In this document: piece after piece, positions 21,501 through 29,879 of the stretch
Layout: the number at the start of each line of letters is the position of its first letter
Position numbering within the stretch: the first letter of the stretch is position 1
Assembly (NCBI GenBank): GCA_964058805.1
Contig: CAXKVV010000405.1
Coordinates: 1 to 43,041, forward strand
DNA length: 43,041 nt
Direction: 5' to 3'
Source: Schoenoplectus triqueter
Lineage: Eukaryota > Streptophyta > Magnoliopsida > Poales > Cyperaceae
Position numbers and translations under genes: made by a program
Notes under the pieces: model-generated
Seen by the model: only the letters and a program-made list of their open reading frames with translations
Told to the model about the DNA's origin: nothing
Databases searched by the model: none

Positions 21501-24500
21501 TACACTTCTTCTTCAAGTGTTCCTTGAAGAAAAATATTTTTTACATCCATTTGGTGAAGAGTCCAACCATTATTTACCGCAATTGATAGCAAAATTCTAA
21601 CGGTGTTCATTTTTGCAATCGGTGTGAAGGTTTCATGGTAATCAATACCATAGGTTTGAGTATACCCTTTGACCACTAATCTTGCCTTATACCGTTCTAT
21701 GGTACCATCACTACGATATTTAATTTTATACACCCACTTACAACCAACCGGTTTTTTTGTCTTTGGTAGAAAACATATTTCTCATGTTTGTTTTTTTTAA
21801 AGCATGGAGTTCTTCATCCATTGTTTTACACCACTTTGGATCAAGTTTCGTTATCTCAAAGACCTTGGGTTCTTTGATTTGTGATAGGGAATTCAAAAAA
21901 ACGTAGTGATCATTAGTGATGTTATCATATGAAATATAATCTTGAATTGGATATTGTACCGAATACGTGACAAAGTCCTTCAACCTTGATGAAGGTTGAG
22001 TTTGTTGGCTTGATCTTCTCATGGACACTTCATCATCTTGAGTTTCTTCTATCTCGGCCTCTCCTTATGATGGTATATTGTCTCCACTTTTTTGACCACC
22101 TATATGAATATGATTTTCTACAAAAATCTTTCTTCCTCCTAGGTTACTGTTACAAGCATAAAATCATTTGAGGAGTATTGATCACAATACCTTTCTTCAA
22201 TTGTTTTGTGAAAGGGTTCGTTCTCAAGAAAGAATACATCTCTTGAAATGGAAAGTTTTTTATTTTTTGGATTGTAACACTTATATCCCTTTTTTTGAGA
22301 CGAGTACCTCAAAAAATAGTTTTAATTGATGTAAAATCTAATTTATCTAATCTATTTTTATGGACAAAACAAACACAACCAAATACTTTTAAATGCTCTA
22401 GGTTAATTTTTCTTCCATAAAGAATTTCATAAGGTCTTTTGAGAAGTAAGTTGGTGCTAGATAATCTATTTATTAAATATACCGCGGTAAGAATGACTTC
22501 CGACCAAAAAAAATTTGGAACGTTATTTTGAAAAAGAAGAATTCTTATCATTTCAAGTAAATGATGATTTTTACGTTCGGATATCCCGTTTTTTTGAGGT
22601 GTATAAACGCACATGGTTTGATGAATGATACCCCTTGAATTTGTAAAATTTGAGAAATTTTGGTTAATAAATTCCGTTCTGTTATCCGTTCTAAGGGTTT
22701 TAATTTTTTTGTCAAATTGTGTTTCTACTAAGTTTGTGAATGTTTGAAAATAAGAGAACACTTCATTTTTATTTTTCATGAGGTATAGCCATGTTGTTTT
22801 TGAGAAATCATCGATGAAAATAACAAAATATCTATACTCATTGTAAGCGGTCACAGGAGCCGGACCCCATACATTGGAATGTACAAGTTCAAATATTTCA
22901 TTGCTTTTAGAGCTAGAGGTACAAAAAAAAGTTTTGTATGTTTTGCAAGTTTACAAACTTCACACCTGCTACAATAATCTTTAGAAAAATCAAACATATA
23001 ATTTAAAATTTTATCGGATGGATGTCCCACTCGTTTGTGCCAAAGTTCGCTTAAATTATTATCTTTTCTACTATTGAAAATAGACTTGTTGTTATCCAAA
23101 AAGTATAAGCCATTTTCTAAATGTTCTTCACCAATCTTCTCCTTGGTGATTAAATCCTGAAAATTCACAATTTTTTCTTTAAAAATTATTTCACAGTTTA
23201 ATTATTTAGAAAGCTTGCTAATAGATAAAAGATTAACCGAACAATTCTCAACATAAAATACATCTTGAAGATATTTTTTTGAAAAAATGCTAATCATACC
23301 CCTTTAATCTCAATTCGTTCATTATTTGCAACCGTAAAGTACTGATCACTTATTAGGTTATGATAATTTTTTAGCAATGATTGGTTACCTGTCATATGAT
23401 CGGTGGCCCCCCGAGTCAAGTACCCACTTAATATAACTCTGTGATTTATTTTTTGTGCTAAGCCCTATAGTTAAGCAATTATTTTTGTTAAACCTTTCTA
23501 AACCAGAAACAATACTGTTAGTACTATTATTTTCAGGTTTTGGGCTGATTCTGCTATTTTTTCTTACTCCAACCAAGGTAGTTGGGCTTAATGGGCCAGC
23601 TAGATTTTCTTTAGAATAATTAGAGATTGAACCTGGTCCGGTGGCTATTTTCCAGCTTAACAGCGACGAGAGAAGGGCTTCTAAACGGTTGAGTCGCTCT
23701 CCTTCGCTCTGACTCAATTTTGCCTCTTCTGTGTCGCCCTTAATCGATACCAGTCCCTTTTTTTCTTCTCCGCCGTCTAGGTTTTTTGGAAAAAACTTTC
23801 TCCGCGCCGCCTCAGTCTGGTTCCTCTTAGGTCGGAGATAGGGATGAAGGATCCAACACTTCTCTTGAGTGTGGCCTTCCCGTTTGCAATGGGAGCACCT
23901 ATCAGCCTCCCTTTTATATTTGCCTTTGCCGACACCGGAGTGCTGAGCTGAGAAGGCATGCGCCTCTGGCTTCGAGTTCGAGTCAGAGGCCATTGCAACT
24001 CGCCGAGTAGCCTCATGTCTGACAAGAGTTGTTACACTGTCAAAGCTCAGTTTTTCTATTGAGAGAAGAATCTGTGCTCGAATCGGCTCATAGCTTGAGT
24101 CAAGGGCAGCTAGGAAGGTATACACCCGATCAGTTTCCTCCCTCTCTTGGAGCACATTCAGGTCAGTCGTTGGAGGTCTGTACAGTTTTAATTCTTCGTA
24201 TTTGGCTCTTACAAATCTGATTAACTCGGATACTTCTCTGGTTTCTTGCTGAATTTGGACAATTTCTTTCTTGAGCTGATAGATTTGTGAATGTCTGTTT
24301 TTATTGCTGAATTGGGTTTCGATGGCCTGCCAGAGCTCTAGGGCTGTCTCACTGTAGAAAATTTCAGATATTTTTGGCTCTAAGGAATTTGTGATTAAAG
24401 TCATTACTTAACTATCAATCATATTTCATTCATCTTGAGCCTCGACTCCTTCACTTGGTCTTACTCTACTCCCATTGACATACCCAAGCAACACTTTCCC

Positions 24501-26107
24501 TTTGAGGGTTATTTTGGTAGCTTTTGCCCATGGAATGTAATTCTTGCCATTAAGAGGAGCATTGGTCAGTTTTTGTGAGGCATTAAAATCTGCATTTGGC
24601 CTTAAAATAGTAGAAATTTGAGTTTGATTTGGCTGTGGAAATGTGAATATCCCTTCTTGTGTCATTTCTGGTTTCTTCTCAGTTTACTAGTAAGGATTTG
24701 CCTTATTCTGGTATTTTGCTTTTTTTCTAGTATTTCTCTAAACAGATTGCTGATATTGAACAGATACAACTTGACTTACCTTTTCGCTTTATTCTAGTAT
24801 GTTGCCTTGTTTTGGTTCTTGATGTTCTGCTGATTTCTTGAACAGATACAGCTTGACTCTTTTGATGTTTTTGGTAATTTATGGATCAGTACCAGTTGTT
24901 GACTGTTCAGTCCTACTGTTGAGCCTTTGTGTGATTTTGAGAGCTAGGTGGATCTAAGCTCTGATACCATGTTAATTTTCTGCGAGTATTAGTTTGAGAC
25001 AGTTGGATGGAAAATAGTTTTATTCAACTTGTACTCCTACTGTACAGTTGCATATCTATTTATATCTTATGCTAAACGAGAAAAAATTAACGATAATAAA
25101 AGTTACCGTTGGACTGTTGCCTATACATGTTGCCTAATTACAAGGAAAAATACAACCTTTCTATGATTATTACATTATAGATGTTAGATGGCATATTTCC
25201 TATTTAGCCAATGACGAAAATACCCTCACGGGTCTGAGACTAATTGATTACACCATAATTACTTCTCATTTTCAACACTCTCTCTCTATATATCTATATA
25301 TATAACATTAATTACCACAAGCACTTGTACATGTTATCACCACTACATTTTTGTGATAAACTAGGAATTTATAGGCAATCACAGCAAAAGCAAGAATATT
25401 TGAAGAAATATCAACTCATAGAGTCATTTATAGAGAACAACAATTCAGAATTTTTCAACAAACTACGTACACCTACTTAAAAAAATACATACGCGAGTGG
25501 GGCATGCATATATATCTTTATAACAATAATTGAGAGATAAGCTAGTGCAACAAAAAAATATTTTAGTGCCCATGATAAGTGGAGGCTATGATCAAGAGGC
25601 GCATATTAATGAATTGAAAATTAATAATTGCAAAATTTTAATCAGAAGAACACTTGTAAATTCTTTTTGCTCAATCTATAGGGGAACCTAGCATGGGCAT
25701 ATATGCAAGAACATAGCTACATTGCCGCTGAGGTGGTATATCGGAAGGCGCAAATGATCGATCCTGATGCAAACAAAGCATGCAATCTCTCTGTGTGCCT
25801 CATTGAACAAGGCCGACTAGAGGAGGCAAACCAAATTCTGACAGACATCCTCGAAAGAAAGTACATGACTTTCAGCGATAGCAAGATCTTCAAACGGGTG
25901 GAGGAACTGATGGGTAGGATCAACTCACAGATTAAGTTTGTCATTTGGGATAAAAAGGATGAAGAGAGAGTGAATGATGAGAGCAAGATGGAGGATGACA
26001 TGATAGAGATGCTAGATATGGTGATAAAGCAATGGGCTCCTTTCAGGTCTAAGAGGCTGCCTATATTTGAGGAGATTTCTGCTTTCAGAGATCCAGTTGC
26101 TTGTTAG
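18539..26107 (+). CDS. TPR protein of the SULFUR DEFICIENCY-INDUCED / MS5 family
   Basis: Four exons join in frame: 18539-18661, 18970-19182, 19388-19543 and 25682-26107 (918 bp, 305 aa), all with GT-AG borders. Family hallmarks are in order: [17 protein letters not shown] (28-41), [20 protein letters not shown] (about 54-73), [20 protein letters not shown] (about 84-103), [19 protein letters not shown] (143-161), [20 protein letters not shown] (178-197) and the C-terminal [14 protein letters not shown]. The middle forms TPR-like helical pairs. Arabidopsis SDI1/SDI2 rise under sulfur starvation and restrain glucosinolate genes through a MYB factor. The related MS5/TDM1 acts in meiotic exit. 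Which branch this one follows cannot be told from the sequence. The length matches the family. The last intron is 6138 bp because of a copia element and a palindrome; splice sites and reading frame are intact, so the gene is probably still functional. Confidence 0.93.
19655..20017. mobile_element. Foldback MITE-like element E, inside intron 3
   Basis: The arms are reverse complements around a centre near 19830. TTTAAAAGTTCAAACGGTCG (19709) pairs with CGTTTGGACTTTTAAATTCG (19949), GAACATGATCTTC with GAAGATCATGTTC, and the tips TGTTCCTTCGTAAAGTACAA with the complement of 19995-20010. The right tip itself forms a small GTGAAGC/GCTTCAC hairpin. The copia element inserted immediately next to its right end. 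Confidence 0.7.
20018..20022. repeat. Copia target-site duplication, left copy
   Basis: CTATC directly precedes the left LTR; CTCTC (25278-25282) directly follows the right LTR. The two 5-mers differ at one position, as expected for an aged copia insertion. Confidence 0.7.
20023..20331 (-). repeat. Copia 3' LTR (element orientation)
   Basis: It starts TGTTAATTTTCTG and ends TTCTCAACA on the plus strand. It is the partner of 24970-25277; most of the mismatches are transitions. Confidence 0.95.
20332..20343 (-). other. Copia polypurine tract
   Basis: On the minus strand TTTGAGGGGGAG abuts the 3' LTR. This is the usual primer for plus-strand DNA synthesis in LTR retrotransposons. Confidence 0.85.
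20405..24665 (-). pseudogene. Copia gag-pol, broken by stops and a frameshift
   Basis: From 24665 downward. GAG starts [13 protein letters not shown], is stopped at TGA and TAA codons around 24404-24425, and continues [16 protein letters not shown]. The zinc knuckle [14 protein letters not shown] lies near 23870-23912. The protease motif WVLDSG is followed by an extra G in a G run (plus strand 23407-23412), which shifts the frame before ATDHM. The integrase zinc region is [10 protein letters not shown]...CSRCEVC (about 22940-23050). The integrase core has DDFS, RTDN and ERK (22309-22854), with RTDNGTEF changed to [10 protein letters not shown] contains [11 protein letters not shown], a stop inside SIYGLK*SPRVW (21415) and [12 protein letters not shown] (about 21265-21301). 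RNase H has a stop after GGNLVT, then [10 protein letters not shown] and CDNQSA (20405-20698). Most lesions are CAA to TAA, TGG to TGA or GGA to AGA. Confidence 0.93.
24958..24969 (-). other. Copia primer-binding site (initiator Met-tRNA)
   Basis: On the minus strand TGGTATCAGAGC directly follows the 5' LTR. It is the standard complement to the 3' end of plant initiator Met-tRNA. Confidence 0.93.
24970..25277 (-). repeat. Copia 5' LTR (element orientation)
   Basis: It starts TGTTAATTTTCTG and ends ATTTTCAACA on the plus strand. It carries the promoter of the element, reading away from the host exon 4. Confidence 0.95.
25278..25681 (+). other. Distal part of SDI/MS5-like intron 3
   Basis: Intron sequence between the copia element and exon 4. 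It opens with a CT/TA-rich tract and is otherwise non-coding. The acceptor CTATAG at 25676-25681 is weak in pyrimidines just upstream, but gives the exact [10 protein letters not shown] family junction. Confidence 0.6.
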
Positions 26108-26716
26108 ATAATTAGCAGTGCTTTGTTAGATGGTTCTATCGGCGCATCTTCGACAGCGCCAACTGTTGATCAGTGCCTAGAGCTGAGTATTGGTATATCT
26201 GGGGGGTTGCATCATTGTATGTGGATAGTGTGGGTTTTGGTGTGTAGCGTGTAGTATGTGCCGTAGTGTTTGTTGTCTAATTGATGTTAATATTGTTTAA
26301 TTTATTAAGGGGTATGTATGTATAGTCAAGTTGGGTTAGCTAGCTAGCTAAAATAGTGACAATAATTACCATTATTTACATATGTTATATAATATTTCTC
26401 TGTATCTCAATCTGAGAAACGGAGTTCAAGCAGTCCGAAATAATTTATAGCAAATGGTTGTTTGATTTATGGACTACTTCAACAGTGTAATTGGCACTTG
26501 ACTTTGATCCCAGCAGATGCCACTACTTCCCATCTGTAAGGCTAAGGGAAGGTGATGCCTGCGCAGTTCGCACATCTGAAACATCATACATCGATATCAT
26601 GTTGTATATAATTTTATCCTCCTCTCCATCCGGGGTAAGTAGGAATTGTAACGGGTGGCTCTTCCCCGAATCTCCAACCTTCGGATATTCCAATTTAGAA
26701 TTAATCAAACCTCTTG
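26108..26716 (+). other. Probable 3' UTR and downstream flank of the SDI/MS5-like gene
   Basis: No coding signal. A TAGCTAGCTAGC run lies near 26336. A 102-residue frame (26491-26799) runs into the G/T-rich tract and looks accidental. Confidence 0.4.
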
Positions 26717-26774
26717 TGTGTGTGTGTGTTGGTGGGGGTGGGGTGTGTGTGAGGGGGGGGGGGGGGGGTTGGGT
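26717..26774 (+). repeat. (GT)n and G-run tract, G-quadruplex candidate
   Basis: TG repeats pass into GGTGGGGGTGGGG, more TG repeats, a run of 16 G (26753-26768) and TTGGG. At least four G-tracts of three or more lie within about 45 bases, enough for a quadruplex on the plus strand. Run length may also suffer from sequencing slippage. Confidence 0.7.
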
Positions 26775-26821
26775 TCAGTCTTCTGACTTAATTCCGTGAT
26801 TTTTAATAATGAATATTAATT

Positions 26822-26945
26822 AATTTTTAATTTTAATAATAAATAATAATTAATTAAAATTTTAATAATAAATAATAATTAATTAAAATTTTAATAATAA
26901 ATAATAATTAATTAAAATAATAATAATAATAATAATTAATTAAAG
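26822..26945. repeat. 29-bp A/T tandem array, about four copies
   Basis: TAATTAAAAT recurs at 26851, 26880 and 26909, giving a 29-bp period. Each unit also contains AATAATAAATAATAAT. The right end degrades to a plain (TAA)n run. It is a minisatellite made only of A and T. Confidence 0.85.
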
Positions 26946-27322
26946 TTTTAATAATAAGTATGATCGTATGTCAATTTCATTGATGTCTTCAGCAAAAGCG
27001 CCAGTGAAACTATTGTCTTTGTAGTTCATCAGTTTTGTCAGTTAAAAATATTGAAAATGGGAGTGATGTTTTCCCAAGTACATGGAACAACTTGTATGAA
27101 AAAAATGAAAACGCTAATGTTAGTGCAACTCCACTAGTGTACTGCCATGTCTTTATTAAAATTTTAATTAAATAATATTTATTTTTAAAAATTAAGGAAT
27201 AATTAATACTCATTATCTGACTGAGTGTTAAACATAATTTTCTTCGTCTTAAAAAGTCACAAACTTCGAACTCGGATGAGAAATGTTTTATATACACAAA
27301 TTAAATTACAAAAGATTTTTTT
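26946..27322. other. Intergenic, nothing recognised
   Basis: A/T-rich. One 95-residue minus-strand frame (27010-27297) has no domain and no coding-like composition. Confidence 0.4.
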
Positions 27323-27842
27323 ATGAGTAAAGACAGCGTGATTTTAAACTCATGAAAACCGTCCATAAGCTTAATTCAAAAAGTATATCAAATCATTTTC
27401 AAATTTTATTTTATCATACTCATTAAATTTTTCATATAAAGATCTTATGGGATACAATTTAGAGTGTTTCGAGTTTTTTAGTCATTGTTTTCAATTTTTT
27501 GAAAAAATATCTCTAAAAATATTATTAAAATATTTTATATTTGTATATTATTTTAAAAAATTAAAAATAATAACTTAAAAAAACTCAAAATACACCAATA
27601 TAAAATTGAAAAAAATGGCTCTAAAAATATTATTAAAATATTTAATATTTGTATATCATTTTAAAAAATTAAAAATAGTGACTTAAAAAACTCAAAATAC
27701 ACCTATATTTTGCATCCTACAAAGTTTTCATATGAAAAATTTAATTAGTATGATAAATCAAAATTTAAAAATAATTTAATATTTTTTTGAGTTAAACTCA
27801 TAAAAACCTCCGTAAGTTTAAACTTATGATATTTTACTCAGA
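27323..27842. mobile_element. Foldback MITE-like element F, about 520 bp
   Basis: An imperfect palindrome centred near 27580. The left tip GAGTAAAG... and ...TTTTACTC at the right tip pair. TTTTAAACTCATGAAAACC pairs with the complement of the right arm around 27790-27815, and AAATTTTTCATAT with ATATGAAAAATTT. The centre holds two direct copies of CTCTAAAAATATTATTAAAA (about 27511 and 27618). It shares its core with the palindromes at 10880 and 11394. Confidence 0.7.
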
Positions 27843-28140
27843 TTTCCGTATACACTTTTGAATTCATCTCTGATTAACTATCATTAACTGATAAAATGAT
27901 ATTGAATTTTAATTTATTCGACAAGCAAAGTTTTGTATGCAGAAATCGTGCAAAATCCTATATGACGATTGTTTATTTATTTTTACTAAAATTTATACAG
28001 CAATATCAACTTTTCGATAGAAATATTACTATGCATTATATGTTTTTTATTTTTACAATTTGAACTTAATATAAGTTGACAAGTTATTCTTTTTAATTAT
28101 AAATTTAGATTTTAGTATTGGATTGAAATATTCATTTTAG

Positions 28141-29465
28141 AGGAAATTATTTATTTTCCACTACAAAATTTGAAATTTACTAAATTACTACTACAAAATT
28201 TCAATTAAAAAATTACAATTATATATCTCATTTATTCTTAAAATTATCATTATACTTATTTCGTCACAATTAAAAAATTAGAAAGTTTCTAAATACCAAC
28301 AATATCCTTTTCTTAATCCCTTTTCTCATACCAATGTTAATCGATTTTCTCCTCCGCCCCTCCCAGCCCCGGTCGCTCCCCTACTCCTTTCAGCTCCATC
28401 GGACCACCACACACCCAGCCTTCTACTTTAGTGCTCCAGCGAGCCCCACACACTTCCTCCTCTCATCTTCTCAAATCAACTCCACCTACTCAATTGCCAC
28501 AACTGCTGATATCGATATTGAACAAGTAGATTTTGAGTTCAGCCTGGAGGTCCGTAGATGAGCATTGTAGAGGAGTTGTTCTTCAATGGCCAGATCTGAT
28601 CTGGTTTCGTCTCTACTGATAACGCATCTGTTCCGCACCCAACATCCATCCACCGCTGGACCCACTCCATGTCACCGACCTGAAATCTCCAAAATCTCGA
28701 GAGAGATAGAGAGAGAGAGAAGAGGAAGGAGTTGGCTTCCTCAAGCCGAAATCAGAATATGCAACTGAATCAAATTTGAACACGGTTCCAGAAACTACAA
28801 TTTCAGTTGGTTTCTGCATCGACCTCCCAATCATCATCCTCAAACTCATCTTCGTCTAACTCGACCAGTTCAAGTTCAAGAAGCTGGGGATTCATGAAGG
28901 ATTTGCTGACACTACAAAGGAGCAAGAGTGAGAGGAAGCTGCTGGTAACAGCAGAATCAAGACCAGTGCAGAGACAGAGAAAACAATTGAACAAATGGTT
29001 GTGAGGGGACTATTGGAAATGGGAGGGGGAGGTTGACGCGCTCTGCTTCGTTCAGCCTATGGTCATGCAAGCAGAGGCAGAGGGGGCCGGCTGATAAGGC
29101 TGAGACGGTGCACCTTGTAAAGGAGGCGAGGCGGCACTCAACATTCGTCATACAAGCAGTGGGGATTTCAGTTTGGTTGGTTGGGGTTCAGTTACTTCAG
29201 TTCCAGAGGATTTGTCAGGAATGGCGTAGCGATCTCAGATGAAAAGACAAAGGAGATAATCGAACAACATTGTTTTGAGAAAAGGAAATAAGGAAAGGAT
29301 ATTTTTTGTATTAGAAATTTTCTGATTTTTTAATTATCATTAACTAAGCATAATGTTAATTTTAAGAAAAAATAAAAATTTTAATGATCATTTTCTTAAT
29401 TGAAACTTTGTAGTGACAGTTTTCTAAATTTCAAATTTTGTAGTGACAAATAAATAATGTTTCCT
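28141..29465. mobile_element. Mutator-like Pack-MULE, 1.3 kb
   Basis: Terminal inverted repeats of about 185 bp: 28141-28328 on the left and 29278-29465 on the right. The tips AGGAAATTATTTATTTTCC and AGGAAACATTATTTATTTG (complement) start them. The shared stretch CACTACAAAATTTGAAATTT follows in both, and AATATCCTTT...TTCCTTTTCTCA closes them. Flanking 9-mers TCATTTTAG and TGTTTTTAC agree at six positions, a possible decayed 9-bp target duplication. The interior is much richer in G+C and carries a broken host-gene copy, as in Pack-MULEs. No transposase is present. Long TIRs plus gene cargo make the Mutator class the best fit; the ends alone do not prove it. Confidence 0.72.
28334..29004 (+). 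pseudogene. Captured host-gene copy, DUF1645-like, broken
   Basis: Family-like blocks appear in order: FYFSAPASPTHFLLSSS (about 28424), VDFEFSLEV (28526-28552), then in another frame SIVEELFFNGQI (28561-28596), a TGA, and further along the same frame a Ser-rich run and SRSWGFMKDLLTLQRSKSER (about 28882-28941). SAPxSP, FEF, EELFxNGQI and W..KDLL..RSKSE are the hallmarks I know from plant DUF1645 proteins, whose function is poorly defined. One frameshift near 28555 and several stops, the first just after NGQI, break it; that TGA could be a decayed CGA, since Arg normally follows. The 29033-29242 frame downstream shows no match. It is probably captured genomic or cDNA sequence, not a working gene. 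Confidence 0.55.
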
Positions 29466-29879
29466 TGTTTTTACGCATCTTACTTGGTTGGTTATGAATT
29501 GAATATATAATCTTGAATTATAACATTTTATATTTCACATTGATGATCACAATATAATTGGACCAACCCAACTGTTTACACCCATAATAATGTAAAAAAA
29601 ATGCCATGGATGATTTACAAGAGAAGGAATACGAAAAGAGAAAGTTGTAAATTGCAAAGCCTTCTCTATACTAATTTTGTAATGCAAAAGAACTGGATGT
29701 ATCTTATACATGCTTATCAGTAAGTACATCGCTGATACAATACTCTTGTACGTTATATCTTTCCGCATCTCCTCACTCCTAGAACTTAACAATACATGAA
29801 AATCAAATCCATTCGCTGAAACAGAAAAGGATCATAGTATAATGGTACCCTATAAAAAGTCTGACCTGATCCAACCTGA
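29466..29879 (-). other. Downstream flank and probable 3' UTR of the VAMP gene
   Basis: Non-coding. It lies directly after the VAMP stop on the minus strand. The poly(A) signal cannot be fixed. The Pack-MULE ends about 415 bp from the stop codon. Confidence 0.45.

Larger units (their letters stand above)
20023..25277 (-). mobile_element. Ty1/copia LTR retrotransposon, 5.26 kb, defective
   Basis: Two LTRs of about 308 bp, TG...CA ends, a 5-bp target duplication, a primer-binding site matching initiator Met-tRNA, a polypurine tract, and GAG-PR-INT-RT-RH order on the minus strand define a complete Ty1/copia element. It lies antisense to the host gene in its third intron. The LTRs differ at about 12 bases plus one indel by eye (about 96 % identity), so the insertion is moderately young. 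Coding frames are broken repeatedly, so it could only move with proteins from elsewhere. Confidence 0.96.

Noticed and set aside
28334..29242. A functional DUF1645 gene
   Set aside because: The conserved blocks are split between frames with several stops, and the whole lies between transposon TIRs.
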